In this document: positions 7,191-15,654 of the stretch, piece after piece
Position numbering within the stretch: the first letter of the stretch is position 1
Layout of the letters: each line of letters starts with the position of its first letter
NCBI GenBank assembly: GCA_024225395.1
Contig: JAAEMR010000099.1
Span: 1 to 46,339 of the forward strand
DNA: 46,339 nucleotides
Reading direction: 5' to 3'
Origin: Gammaproteobacteria bacterium
GTDB taxonomy: Bacteria > Pseudomonadota > Gammaproteobacteria > GCA-001735895
The notes under the pieces: generated by a model
Seen by the model: the letters and a program-made list of their open reading frames with translations, nothing else
What the model was told of the DNA's origin: nothing
Databases searched by the model: none
Made by a program: the position numbers and the translations under genes

Positions 7191-9481
7191 CTTTTTCCTT
7201 TCTCCAAATAGTCTTTTTCACAGTTGCTCTTAAAATCGGGTTTAGACCCTTTCATAAATGGCATCAGAACGCTGTGTTCACAGGATTCTCCTGAAATGCC
7301 GCCTTCAAGACGGTTGATATATGCCCATTCAAGTTCAGGGTCTACACTTAGCTTAAGTGTGTCAGCATTGAATTTCCCCATTATATCCGCCCAAACCCTG
7401 AGAGCACCAGATGAACCCGTCAGTTTAATGCTGTTATTTTTATCATCACCTAACCAGACAACCGTTAAATAACGATTAGAAAACCCGGCAAACCAGGAGT
7501 CACGTAAGTCATCGGTTGTACCTGTTTTACCAGCAAAGGTTTTGTTGGGGTAGCGATTATGTAAATACCTGGCTGTCCCCTCTTCAGTCACACCAATTAA
7601 TGCGCGTTGAACCTGTATCATCGACTGGCGGTTAAATAATTCCTCAGAATGCACGGGAATGCGAGTTAACACATTATGATCTCCGTCCATGACCTGCCTG
7701 ATCGTGGTCAGAGGTGCAAAATAACCGGAACTGGCAATTACCTGGTACATTTGACTCACTTCAAGCGGAGTCATCAACGTAGCACCCAGTAACATGGATG
7801 GATAAACAACCTGCTGCTTGAGTAAATGTATCTTATCCAGGTTGGTAGTAAGAGACTTTAATGCATTACCTTCTAACCCCAGGTGAACAAATGGCAAATT
7901 ATAGGATTTAATAAAGGCATTATAAAGCGTCGATGAACCATGCAGTTTTTTATCATAATTTTTCGGCGACCAGACTTCACCATCAGACTGCCTGACTCTA
8001 ATGGGCCGATCTTTAATCATAGAAGCTAGCGTTAAGCCTTCTTCTAGAAAACTGTACAACAACATAGGTTTAATTAATGAACCAATTGGTCGTTGAGCAA
8101 GAATAGCTCGATTGAACCCATGAAAGTCAGTGTGCCTGTCACCCACAAGCGCCAGTAAATCGCCATTAAGATAATCCGCAACTATAACCGCCACCTGTAT
8201 GGATTTATCATCGAAACGTTTTAAGCCAGACTTCAAACCGGATTCCAGCTGATTTTGTTTTTCAGGATCAAATGCAGTAAAGATGGACAGACCTTTTTCT
8301 GCCAGGTCAGAGGAAGAATAATTACTGGTTAACTGTTTTTTAACCAGGTCCAGATAAGCAGGAAAAGGGTTAACAGGGGGCAATTTACTGACAACACCCA
8401 GCGGCTTAGTGGAGAGTTTTCTGTACTCCGGCTCAGTTATAATTTTATGAGCCAGCATGATTTTAAGAACAGTATTACGGCGTTTTGTCGCTCGCTCTGG
8501 ATAAATCAGCGGGTTATAGATGGACGGACCCTTGACCATGCCTACGAGTAATGCCAGTTTATCTTTTGACAGGTACTTCAATGGTTGTTTGAATAAAAGT
8601 TTACTGGCCAGGGCAAAACCATGAATGGAAGTATTTTTTTGCTGCAACAGAAACACTTCATTTAGATAGGCTGCCAATATAGCCTGTTTACTAAATCTGG
8701 CTTCTAACATGAACGCCAGCATCGCTTCATTAAGTTTTCTTATCAAAGATCTTTCCGGGGTCAAAAACAGATTTTTAGCTAACTGCTGGGTTAAAGTACT
8801 GCCACCCTGCACCGTCTTTCCAGCCTGTATATTGGCTCGTAAAGCGCGCAGGATTGATAATGGACTTACCCCTAAATGATCGAAAAAACGTCTATCTTCT
8901 GCGGCTATCAAAATATCAGTCAATAATTCAGGAATATCTTCCGCAGCTAGAACTAGTCTGTCTTCGCCATTTCCAGGAATATAACTGCCCATAATCACCG
9001 GCGTGAGTTGATAGAAATCGAGAGTTTTATTATTAGTGATATCTTTTAATTCAACGATTTGATTGTCCTTAAATCGAATCTTGATAAGATTTTCATCCTG
9101 ATGATGATCTGAAAAATAAAAATCACGGCTGTAAAGTAACAGGCTGTTTCCGTCAGATGAAAAGTGACCGGGTTTTGTTATTTTTCTGACTGCCTGGTAT
9201 TCAGCGAGTTTGAGCTCTCGTTTTATCTGTTCAGGTTTAATGGATAATCCAGAATATAATTCCAGTGGCCTGGCAAACACCCTGGAAGGACGAGCCCAGG
9301 TGTCCCCATCAAAGCGCTGTTCTATCAAATTATTTAAAGACCAGACATGCAAAGCTAAAAATATAAGTGCTAAACCAGCAACAATAAAAACAATCTTCAA
9401 CCAGGGACGGCCTGTTTTACCTGCTTTAGATGATTTCTTTTTACGCCTGGCGGGGTTATTTTTTTTTCGGGCTTTGCTCAT
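7169..9481 (-). CDS. mrcB: Penicillin-binding protein 1B (bifunctional glycosyltransferase/transpeptidase)
   Basis: 770 residues. Class A PBP that polymerises and cross-links peptidoglycan in the periplasm while anchored in the inner membrane. A Lys/Arg-rich cytoplasmic tail (1-25) precedes one transmembrane helix (about 28-48). A UB2H-type domain follows (PSRVFARPLELYSGL). The GT51 glycosyltransferase has catalytic Glu195 in AAEDRRFFDHLGV and the GGSTLTQQLAKNLFL motif (226-240). The transpeptidase has S468-x-x-K471 (GSLIKP), SYN at 526-528 and KTG in FAGKTGTTDDLRDSW. UB2H is the domain that receives Lpo activators in PBP1B, matching the TPR lipoprotein gene that overlaps the 3' end. It is transcribed divergently from an exported-protein gene only 46 nt away. 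The start at 9481 gives the expected basic N-terminal tail. Confidence 0.96.
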   Translation of the reverse strand: MSKARKKNNPARRKKKSSKAGKTGRPWLKIVFIVAGLALIFLALHVWSLNNLIEQRFDGDTWARPSRVFARPLELYSGLSIKPEQIKRELKLAEYQAVRKITKPGHFSSDGNSLLLYSRDFYFSDHHQDENLIKIRFKDNQIVELKDITNNKTLDFYQLTPVIMGSYIPGNGEDRLVLAAEDIPELLTDILIAAEDRRFFDHLGVSPLSILRALRANIQAGKTVQGGSTLTQQLAKNLFLTPERSLIRKLNEAMLAFMLEARFSKQAILAAYLNEVFLLQQKNTSIHGFALASKLLFKQPLKYLSKDKLALLVGMVKGPSIYNPLIYPERATKRRNTVLKIMLAHKIITEPEYRKLSTKPLGVVSKLPPVNPFPAYLDLVKKQLTSNYSSSDLAEKGLSIFTAFDPEKQNQLESGLKSGLKRFDDKSIQVAVIVADYLNGDLLALVGDRHTDFHGFNRAILAQRPIGSLIKPMLLYSFLEEGLTLASMIKDRPIRVRQSDGEVWSPKNYDKKLHGSSTLYNAFIKSYNLPFVHLGLEGNALKSLTTNLDKIHLLKQQVVYPSMLLGATLMTPLEVSQMYQVIASSGYFAPLTTIRQVMDGDHNVLTRIPVHSEELFNRQSMIQVQRALIGVTEEGTARYLHNRYPNKTFAGKTGTTDDLRDSWFAGFSNRYLTVVWLGDDKNNSIKLTGSSGALRVWADIMGKFNADTLKLSVDPELEWAYINRLEGGISGESCEHSVLMPFMKGSKPDFKSNCEKDYLEKGKSWLQKLF

Positions 9482-9527
9482 CTAATGATAGACTCTTGAA
9501 TCGGATAATTTACTGGAACTTTTAGCT

Positions 9528-10325
9528 ATGCGGCCGCCGCTGATTATATCTTTATTGCTACTTTTATTCACAGCTTATGTGTCTGCTGACATGACGATTC
9601 GGTATGACGTCATTACTCCACAGCAAAAATCACCCGTGAACACCGTTCTGATAAAACAGCACCTGGTCAGAATGAACCAGATGGTAGGGAAAAAACCTGA
9701 TGTTATGGTTAATTTATCGACCGGAGATATCATTCAACTGGATACAGAAAGTAAACGTTTTTTTAGAACAAATACCCAGACTATTAATCAGTATGTATCA
9801 CTTTATCGCCAGAATAAGGGCTTAATGCAGGGTTTAATCAGCCAGGGAATTAAACACATGGATCCACACAAGCAAGCTCAAATTCAACAAATGATGGATC
9901 AATATGATCAGAAATCGACAACATCATCGACGGTTAGTTTTAATAATACCGGTAAATCAGGCAATGTATTAGGTGCTCAATGCCAGATATTTGCAATCAT
10001 CGATCAGGGGCAGCACAAAAGTGATGTTTGCCTGGCCAGCTATCAGCAACTTGAATTACCACAGAGTGATGTAGCCAGTTTCAATAAACTGAAAAGTCTT
10101 ATTCAACAGTTCAAACAAACTTCTCCCGGGCAACAGGATATGTTCACCATTATGGCCAGTGGACTGGAAAACCTGAACGGAGTGCCATTAAAAATGGTTA
10201 ATTATTATCCTGATGGAAAAATTAAGAACATGGTCCAGGCGGGGTCAATCTCGTTCAGAAAAATTCCTGAAGTGGCCTACCAGATTCCACAGGCTTACCA
10301 GCAAAACCTGACACCTCTGATGTGA
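9528..10325 (+). CDS. Exported protein of unknown function, DUF4412-like
   Basis: 265 residues. A clear Sec signal peptide (RPPLIISLLLLLFTAYVSA) predicts a periplasmic protein. The start DMTIRYDVITPQ..., with repeated strands on the pattern 'make it from a salt, record it, report it' (VLIKQHLVRMNQM, MVNLSTGDIIQLDTESKRFFR), resembles the antiparallel sheet of DUF4412/LolA-like lipid-carrier folds. A Gln-rich helical insert lies at about 100-145, and two cysteines (GAQCQIF, SDVCLA) could form a disulfide. A GGAA-type ribosome site precedes the ATG. It is divergent from mrcB with 46 nt between start codons, so the two promoters must overlap. The function is unknown, and the fold assignment is by pattern only. 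Confidence 0.75.
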   Translation: MRPPLIISLLLLLFTAYVSADMTIRYDVITPQQKSPVNTVLIKQHLVRMNQMVGKKPDVMVNLSTGDIIQLDTESKRFFRTNTQTINQYVSLYRQNKGLMQGLISQGIKHMDPHKQAQIQQMMDQYDQKSTTSSTVSFNNTGKSGNVLGAQCQIFAIIDQGQHKSDVCLASYQQLELPQSDVASFNKLKSLIQQFKQTSPGQQDMFTIMASGLENLNGVPLKMVNYYPDGKIKNMVQAGSISFRKIPEVAYQIPQAYQQNLTPLM

Positions 10326-10375
10326 AAACATTTACTTAAATCCACTAAGCTCCCGAGTGTAATATAAATCATTTA

Positions 10376-10540
10376 ACCGCAGAGGACGCAAAGGTTAGCT
10401 GAGGGATCAAAGGTAGCGGCTAAATTAGAGGCTTATTTGTTTACTGAAAGTTCAGCATCAATCTGGAACTTGAAATATATCCAGCATTAAAACTGATTCA
10501 TGCTTTTTAATCCTCAGCATACCTTTGCATCCTCTGCGGT
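10376..10540. repeat. Intergenic element A with terminal inverted repeats
   Basis: ACCGCAGAGGACGCAAAGG at 10376-10394 is mirrored by the complement of 10522-10540, with 18 of 19 bases identical. The inward similarity continues (TTAGCTGAGG against TATGCTGAGG), so the terminal repeat is about 30 bp. The 165-bp element fills the gap between the exported-protein gene and aroG and codes for nothing. The flanks are T-rich outside the left end (ATTTA) and GAGTATTTTT after the right end, as in the other members at 24506, 28625, 33507 and 38090. It could also fold into a long hairpin acting as a bidirectional terminator. Confidence 0.75.
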
Positions 10541-10553
10541 GAGTATTTTTTCT

Positions 10554-11612
10554 TTATTTTCCTTTTCTTGATTCCCTGACCGCTTCAGCAAGCATTCTTA
10601 ACATCTGTTCACTGTCTTCCATATTAATACAGGCATCTGTAATACTCTGACCATAAACCAGTTCTTTACCGGGTTGAATATCCTGACGTCCTTCAACCAG
10701 ATGAGACTCGATCATCACACCAAAAATAGACTGCTGACCTGTTTTAATCTGGTGGGCAATATCTTCACAAACTGATAGCTGTTTTTTGAATTTTTTCTGA
10801 CTATTTGCATGGCTGCAATCGACCATAACACTATCTCTTAATCCAGCATCTCTGAGTTGAGAAGCGGCTTCACTAACACTTTCCCTGTCATAATTTGGAC
10901 GGCTGCCTCCTCGTAGAATAACATGAGTAAAATCGTTACCCGCCGTTGTAAAAATGGCTGAATGCCCTGCTTTAGTGACTGATAAAAAACTATGGGGATG
11001 TGAAGCTGAACGCATCGCATCAATGGCTATCTGCAATCGTCCATCGGTTCCATTTTTAAACCCTACCGGACACGACAGACCGGAGGATAGTTCTCTGTGC
11101 CCCTGACTTTCCGTTGTACGAGCCCCAATTGCACCCCATGAAATAAGATCAGAAATATACTGCGGAGAAATTAAATCAAGAAACTCTGATCCTGCGGGTA
11201 TACCCATTTCAGAAAGTTGAAGTAGTAACTTTCTAGCCACGTGAACGCCTTTGTTGATATGAAAACTATCATCCAGATCGGGATCGTTGATTAAACCTTT
11301 CCAGCCAACCGTGGTTCGGGGCTTTTCAAAATAGACCCGCATAATGATAAGCAGATCATCAGATAGTTCATCGGCTAAAGCTTTGAGTCTGGTTGCATAT
11401 TCAATGGCTGCATCCGGGTCATGAATGGAGCACGGCCCTATCACCACCACCAGACGATCATCCTCTTTGTTCATGATTCGATAGATACACTGCCTTGCTT
11501 CAAAAACAGTTTGCGATGCAGCCGCCGTAATGGGTAAATCATGTTGTAAAGACTGCGGTGAAGCCAGTTCTTTAATGGCTGTAATTCTAAGGTCGTCGGT
11601 TAAGTGTGTCAT
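10554..11612 (-). CDS. aroG: 3-deoxy-7-phosphoheptulonate synthase (class I DAHP synthase)
   Basis: 352 residues, the normal length for the E. coli AroG/AroF/AroH family. It condenses phosphoenolpyruvate with erythrose 4-phosphate to start the shikimate pathway in the cytoplasm. Signatures: VVIGPCSIHD (metal-ligand Cys and PEP loop), RVYFEKPRTTVGWKGLINDP, SWGAIGARTTESQ, GLSCPVGFKNGTDG, LRGG and CSHANSQKKFKKQ near the C-terminal metal site. Overall identity looks closest to AroG, but which aromatic amino acid inhibits it cannot be read safely (DCSHANS is also AroF/AroH-like). It starts 39 nt after the kinase gene on the same strand, so the two may be co-transcribed. Confidence 0.95.
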   Translation of the reverse strand: MTHLTDDLRITAIKELASPQSLQHDLPITAAASQTVFEARQCIYRIMNKEDDRLVVVIGPCSIHDPDAAIEYATRLKALADELSDDLLIIMRVYFEKPRTTVGWKGLINDPDLDDSFHINKGVHVARKLLLQLSEMGIPAGSEFLDLISPQYISDLISWGAIGARTTESQGHRELSSGLSCPVGFKNGTDGRLQIAIDAMRSASHPHSFLSVTKAGHSAIFTTAGNDFTHVILRGGSRPNYDRESVSEAASQLRDAGLRDSVMVDCSHANSQKKFKKQLSVCEDIAHQIKTGQQSIFGVMIESHLVEGRQDIQPGKELVYGQSITDACINMEDSEQMLRMLAEAVRESRKGK

Positions 11613-11651
11613 GTTAAAAAACTAGTAATTAATATAGAGTAAAAGCAAATT

Positions 11652-12656
11652 TTAAACTGGACTGTCTTTATATGATTGTAATAATTCCAGAGTCTGCCGG
11701 GTTTCAAGTCTTGGTCCAAACTGAGTGACAATTTTAGAAGAAGCCAGTGATGCAAACTGTCCTGCCTGAGTATAATCCATAGCATGTGTTAAACCATACA
11801 GAAAAGCACCGGCAAACATATCACCTGCCCCTAGCGTATCAATGGCTTTCACCGGATGTGGCTGTATTTCAATGATTGAGTCACCATCAAAAACTACGGC
11901 ACCCTCTTTTCCCCGGGTAATCACAAAGGTGGCTGCATATTTTTTTAAACTCTCAATAGTCTCATTCAGGTCTTTACTGCCCGATAGTTCAAATGCCTCA
12001 TCTTCATTTGCAAATAGCAAATCAACCCCGTCACCAATCATTTCCAGCATACCCTCACGGAAATACATCATCATCGAAGGATCAGACAGCGTCAGTGCTG
12101 TTTTAACATTATGTTTTTTAGCATACTGCTTTGCCAGTAAAACAGCGTTGCGTGAGTTCTCTGCAGTCACCAGGTAACCTTCCAGGTAAACATACTCTGA
12201 TTGCTCTATTGCTAACTCTGATACATAACTGTCATCCAGGTCAGCCGACGAGCCAAGAAACGTATTCATGGTTCTGTCCGCATCAGGAGTAACAAACACC
12301 AGACATTTACCAGAAACTCCCGCCATATCCATGTTTAAATGTGAATCGGTAGCAATACCCGTCTTTTTCAAATCCTGCATAAAGAATTGACCGGTAATAT
12401 CTTCAGCTACCCGGCAGGAAAAATGGCACAAACCACCCATTTGGGCTATTGCAATCAGGGAGTTAGCCGCAGATCCACCACAAGCCATTTTTTCATGACT
12501 GTCACCCAGGTAATTGACCAGATGATTATGCTGATGTTCATCGATGAGCGTCATAACACCCTTGTCAATTCCCATAGATATTAGCTGCTGCGGGTCAACA
12601 TGATATTCAATATCAACCAGTGCATTACCTAGAGAATACACATCAAATTCTTTCAT
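11652..12656 (-). CDS. PfkB-family kinase, adenosine-kinase-like
   Basis: 334 residues, ribokinase/PfkB fold. Motif 1 is CGGSAANSLIAIAQMGG (59-75). The C-terminal PfkB signature is DTLGAGDMFAGAFLYG (273-288), with D279 as catalytic base and GAGD as anion hole. The N-terminus (YSLGNALVDIEYHVD), SGKCLVFVTPDADRTMNTFLG and LEGYL match the bacterial adenosine-kinase-type group, which phosphorylates adenosine to AMP with ATP. Related PfkB members act on other nucleosides or sugars, so the substrate is probable rather than proven. It is first in a possible two-gene unit with aroG. An FNR-type site lies 64 bp upstream of the start codon. Confidence 0.85.
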   Translation of the reverse strand: MKEFDVYSLGNALVDIEYHVDPQQLISMGIDKGVMTLIDEHQHNHLVNYLGDSHEKMACGGSAANSLIAIAQMGGLCHFSCRVAEDITGQFFMQDLKKTGIATDSHLNMDMAGVSGKCLVFVTPDADRTMNTFLGSSADLDDSYVSELAIEQSEYVYLEGYLVTAENSRNAVLLAKQYAKKHNVKTALTLSDPSMMMYFREGMLEMIGDGVDLLFANEDEAFELSGSKDLNETIESLKKYAATFVITRGKEGAVVFDGDSIIEIQPHPVKAIDTLGAGDMFAGAFLYGLTHAMDYTQAGQFASLASSKIVTQFGPRLETRQTLELLQSYKDSPV

Positions 12657-12719
12657 AAAACACCCTTTTTATAATAAATACAAATACTTACAAAGTTAAC
12701 TTAAATTAATTTACATATA

Positions 12720-12733
12720 TTGATGACAATCAA
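12720..12733. promoter_or_regulatory. FNR/Anr-type operator
   Basis: TTGATGACAATCAA is an exact match to the FNR consensus TTGAT-N4-ATCAA. It lies in the 192-bp divergent region between the PfkB kinase (start 12656, minus) and the 70-residue ORF (start 12849, plus). On the minus strand a weak TAACTT at 12698-12693 is correctly placed as a -10 box for class II activation. On the plus strand the best candidate (TATAGAT at 12764) lies about 9 bp too far. Which gene is controlled is therefore open. Confidence 0.6.
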
Positions 12734-12848
12734 TTGATTTAAAACCTGAATTAAAAAAAATTCTATAGATAGGTCAGTTTTTTCTATACAAGTAAGTAAA
12801 AAGAGCTTTTAATGTCACACAGCACCTAAATTAACATGGAGGAAATAG

Positions 12849-13061
12849 ATGACATATCGCATTGAAACGACAGACCCTGTTTCAGGTAATTCACTAAAAC
12901 AGCTAATCAGCATGCCCTATGTAATAGAAAGTTCAACAAATGAAGATCTGATTATTTACTTTGAATCAGAAGAAACACGAGAAATCTATATCCAGAACCC
13001 GGATAAACATAAATTAGAACATTATAATACACACCCAGGATCACCACACATTGTTTCATAA
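12849..13061 (+). CDS. Small protein of unknown function (70 aa)
   Basis: A compact soluble protein with no signal peptide or cysteines. It alternates short strands and acidic stretches (YVIESSTNEDLIIYFESEETREIYIQN) and ends in a His/Pro-rich tail. It is not recognised. It is very likely real: a strong ribosome site (GGAGGAAATAG just before the ATG), a perfect terminator two bases past the stop, and an FNR-type site upstream. It stands alone as a one-gene transcription unit. An oxygen-linked role is suggested only by the FNR-type site. Confidence 0.7.
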   Translation: MTYRIETTDPVSGNSLKQLISMPYVIESSTNEDLIIYFESEETREIYIQNPDKHKLEHYNTHPGSPHIVS

Positions 13062-13062
13062 T

Positions 13063-13090
13063 AAAAAAGCCACTGTAAAGTGGCTTTTTT
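13063..13090. terminator. Strong bidirectional intrinsic terminator
   Basis: A 12-bp perfect stem (AAAAAAGCCACT / AGTGGCTTTTTT) with a GTAA loop begins right after the stop of the small ORF. The A-tract on one side and T-tract on the other let it work in both directions. On the minus strand it stands 20 nt past the end of the broken acetolactate synthase gene, and probably once served both. Confidence 0.9.
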
Positions 13091-13109
13091 GTTTTCCCTG
13101 CTTTAAAAA

Positions 13110-13536
13110 CTATATCGGGCAAACAAGATTCCCCGGCTTTTCTGTCAATTTCATATTTTCAGAGTAATCTACAGGGCAGTCAATAATCACCACGGTAATA
13201 TCTTGTCAGCTGGGGGAACCGGTGCCTGGGCACTTTGCACCTTGAAAGGTTCTTTATCCACAGATAGCTGCATGGCTGCGACATTTTCGGGGACATCAAT
13301 AAAACTTCCACCTGGTTTTTCAGCCTGAGCAGCTTTAAACGCTTTACGGATAATTTTCGGTACTATTTCAGGTTCCCTGAAATGCAGCGCCCTGTTCATG
13401 CCGGGTAGTAATAAATTCAATATCGCTACCCGTCAGTGAATCCATAACATCCTGATTTTCTTCACGAGGAATGCCAAAAAATATAATCGACAACTTCATT
13501 TTCCAGACACTTTACGAATGGATCACTGGCCTTCAT
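13110..13536 (-). pseudogene. Acetolactate synthase-like gene remnant (ilvB/alsS type), two large internal deletions plus frameshifts
   Basis: Three collinear pieces of a thiamine-diphosphate acetolactate synthase are readable on the minus strand. The N-terminus starts at ATG 13536 behind a GAGGAAA ribosome site: MKASDPFVKCLENEVVDYIF, then after a frameshift GIPREENQDVMDSLTGSD and IEFITTRHEQGAAF, including the catalytic-Glu region RHEQ. After a junction near 13391 comes a middle piece, REPEIVPKIIRKAFKAAQAEKP and FIDVPENVA. Then follows the extreme C-terminus VIIDCPVDYSENMKLTE ... GNLVCPI, with stop TAG at 13112-13110. A full enzyme has about 550 residues; about 140 remain. The flavin and thiamine-diphosphate domains are missing, so no activity is possible. 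The 77-residue open frame at 13187-13420 is just the middle piece. Confidence 0.9.
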
Positions 13537-13789
13537 CGAGTTTCCTCGATTTATGATTTATACCGTTTTATTGTCATATAAAAGATGAAAATCAAAAGTT
13601 AAATTTATACATAACTCGAAGCACGAATTGATTAATTTAAATTCATATTAAATTATTTTTCAATTGAATTTATTTATCGGTCATATTGCTAAATTCAAAT
13701 TCACTTTTTGCCACTAATTGTTAGACTAGATTGAGTGTAGTTTTATGCACTGAATTATTATTCAATCTTAACAATTATCAGGAGGCAAT

Positions 13790-14206
13790 ATGTCCTTAAA
13801 AGGATCTGGTACAGAACAAAATTTAAAAGACGCTTTTGCGGGTGAATCTCAGGCAAACCGTCGTTACTTATACTTCGCCGCAAAAGCTGACGTTGAAGGT
13901 TATAATGATGTATCAGCTGTATTTCGTTCTACTGCAGAAGGTGAAACTGGCCATGCACACGGTCACCTTGAATATCTTGAAGAAACGGGTGATCCAGCTA
14001 CTGGTCTTCCTATTGGTAGCACTTCAGATAACCTGAAAGCTTCTATCGCGGGGGAAACTCACGAATACACTGATATGTATCCGGGAATGGCTAAAACAGC
14101 CAGAGACGAAGGCTTTGATGAAATTGCTGACTGGTTTGAAACATTAGCCAAAGCAGAACGTTCTCATGCTAATCGTTTCCAGAAAGCACTGGATAACATG
14201 GAGTAA
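13790..14206 (+). CDS. Rubrerythrin, short form without rubredoxin domain
   Basis: 138 residues: a four-helix diiron protein of the rubrerythrin/sulerythrin type that reduces peroxide in the cytoplasm. Ligand motifs are E19 ([10 protein letters not shown]), E52-x-x-H55 (EGETGH), E89/E92 (AGETHEY) and E123-x-x-H126 (KAERSH). The C-terminal CxxC rubredoxin domain of classical rubrerythrin is absent, so an external electron donor is needed. The GlpC-like Fe-S protein encoded next is a candidate; that is inference. A strong AGGAGG ribosome site lies four bases before the ATG, and a perfect hairpin after the stop separates it from the next gene, which suggests extra transcript for rubrerythrin alone. 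Confidence 0.95.
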   Translation: MSLKGSGTEQNLKDAFAGESQANRRYLYFAAKADVEGYNDVSAVFRSTAEGETGHAHGHLEYLEETGDPATGLPIGSTSDNLKASIAGETHEYTDMYPGMAKTARDEGFDEIADWFETLAKAERSHANRFQKALDNME

Positions 14207-14224
14207 TCCATTTAACAGCTTTTT

Positions 14225-14257
14225 ACACCACAGACTTTATTGTCTGTGGTGTATTTT
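14225..14257 (+). terminator. Hairpin after rubrerythrin (terminator or attenuating terminator)
   Basis: An 11-bp perfect stem, ACACCACAGAC / GTCTGTGGTGT (14225-14235 and 14242-14252), has a TTTATT loop and is followed by ATTTTC. The T-tract is short, so read-through into the GlpC-like gene 40 nt later is likely. Confidence 0.7.
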
Positions 14258-14296
14258 CAATATCAGCAGTAACTTTCTACCAGTCAGGATAATTTG

Positions 14297-15634
14297 ATGG
14301 CCACCAAAACACGCGAAGGCAGCTTAGAAGCACCAACACGTCACCCTCTAGGACAAAATGACCCTGATTTTTATAACGAAGATAAATTATATGAAGAATT
14401 AGAAAGGGTTTACGATATCTGCCATGGTTGCAGACGTTGCGTGAGTCTTTGTAATTCTTTCCCTACTTTATTCGATCTGGTCGACGAATCAGACACCATG
14501 GAAGTCGATGGTGTGGCTAAAAAAGATTACTGGAAAGTAGTCGATCATTGTTATCTTTGTGATCTTTGTTACCTGGTCAAATGTCCTTATGTACCACCGC
14601 ATGAATGGGACGTAGATTTCCCACATTTAATGTTACGCGCAAAAGCAATTGCTTTTAAAAAGGGTCAGGTCAAATTACGTGACAAAATTATCACATCAAC
14701 CAATAAGATAGGTAAACTTGCCAGCATTCCCATCGTTGTTAATGTCGTCAATGCAGTAAATAAAAACGAACATACCCGTGCTTTAATGGAAGATTCTCTG
14801 GGAATCCATCACGATGCTAAACTACCTGAATACCACAGCAAAACACTGTCTAAACGTACAGCAGGTCATAAACCGGATTTAACACAGGTTCAACCCAGCA
14901 AAACAACCACAGGGAAAGTCGCTCTTTTTGGCACCTGTTATGGCGAATATAACGAACCTCATTTAGGCGAAGATTTATTAAGGGTTTTCGAGCACAACGG
15001 AATACCGATTATGGTCATACCCAATACTCAATGTTGTGGCATGCCTAAACTGGAGTTGGGTGATCTGGATTCCGTCGATACATTAAAAAGCCATAACATT
15101 CCATTGATGGCAGAACTGGTGGATGAAGGCTGGGATATTATTTCTCCAGTTCCATCCTGTACATTACAGTTCAAACAGGAACTACCGCTGATGTATCCTG
15201 CAGATGAGCAAGTTGCTAAAGTACAACAGGCTATGTTCGACCCGTTTGAATATCTCATGCTACGTCATAAAGAAAACCTGTTGAATACTGAATTCAAAAG
15301 TTCTCCGGGCAAGGTCACTTATCACGTGGCCTGTCATCAACGTGTACAGAAGATTGGCCTCAAAACTAAAGAACTGCTGGCATTAATTGAAGGTACAGAA
15401 ATCAGCGTTATTGAACGTTGTTCTGGGCACGATGGAACCTATACCTTCAAGAAGGAGTTTCATGATACCGCAATGAAGATTTGTCGTCCGGTGGTCAACC
15501 GGGTCAAAAAAGATGAGCCAGACGTTTACACCAGTGATTGCCCGATGGCTGGACACCATATCTCTGCCGGGCTGGATGACGGTAGTGATTCGGTTCATCC
15601 AATCACCCTGCTCAAACAAGCTTACGGTCTATAA
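14297..15634 (+). CDS. GlpC/HdrD-like Fe-S oxidoreductase subunit (two 4Fe-4S plus CCG domains)
   Basis: 445 residues from ATG 14297; AGGA seven bases upstream favours this over the TTG one codon earlier. Two ferredoxin-type clusters are visible: CHGCRRCVSLC (about C42-C52) and CYLCDLCYLVKCP (about C85-C96). Two heterodisulfide-reductase CCG-type modules follow: first GTCYGEYN ... TQCCGMP with a later PSCT, then VACHQR ... ERCSGHDGTYTFKKEF with a later SDCP. In the second module the tandem CC is reduced to C-S. The protein looks soluble. Known relatives (GlpC, HdrD) pass electrons between a flavoprotein and quinone or disulfide, but no flavin subunit is encoded here. It sits between rubrerythrin and DUF3501 genes, a recurring arrangement. 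The substrate is unknown; electron supply to rubrerythrin is a guess from position. Confidence 0.85.
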   Translation: MATKTREGSLEAPTRHPLGQNDPDFYNEDKLYEELERVYDICHGCRRCVSLCNSFPTLFDLVDESDTMEVDGVAKKDYWKVVDHCYLCDLCYLVKCPYVPPHEWDVDFPHLMLRAKAIAFKKGQVKLRDKIITSTNKIGKLASIPIVVNVVNAVNKNEHTRALMEDSLGIHHDAKLPEYHSKTLSKRTAGHKPDLTQVQPSKTTTGKVALFGTCYGEYNEPHLGEDLLRVFEHNGIPIMVIPNTQCCGMPKLELGDLDSVDTLKSHNIPLMAELVDEGWDIISPVPSCTLQFKQELPLMYPADEQVAKVQQAMFDPFEYLMLRHKENLLNTEFKSSPGKVTYHVACHQRVQKIGLKTKELLALIEGTEISVIERCSGHDGTYTFKKEFHDTAMKICRPVVNRVKKDEPDVYTSDCPMAGHHISAGLDDGSDSVHPITLLKQAYGL

Positions 15635-15654
15635 AATTTAAAGGTAATAACAAC

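Noticed and set aside
13187-13420. 77-residue open frame as an independent gene
   Set aside because: It is the middle fragment of the broken acetolactate synthase; matching N- and C-terminal fragments lie on either side.
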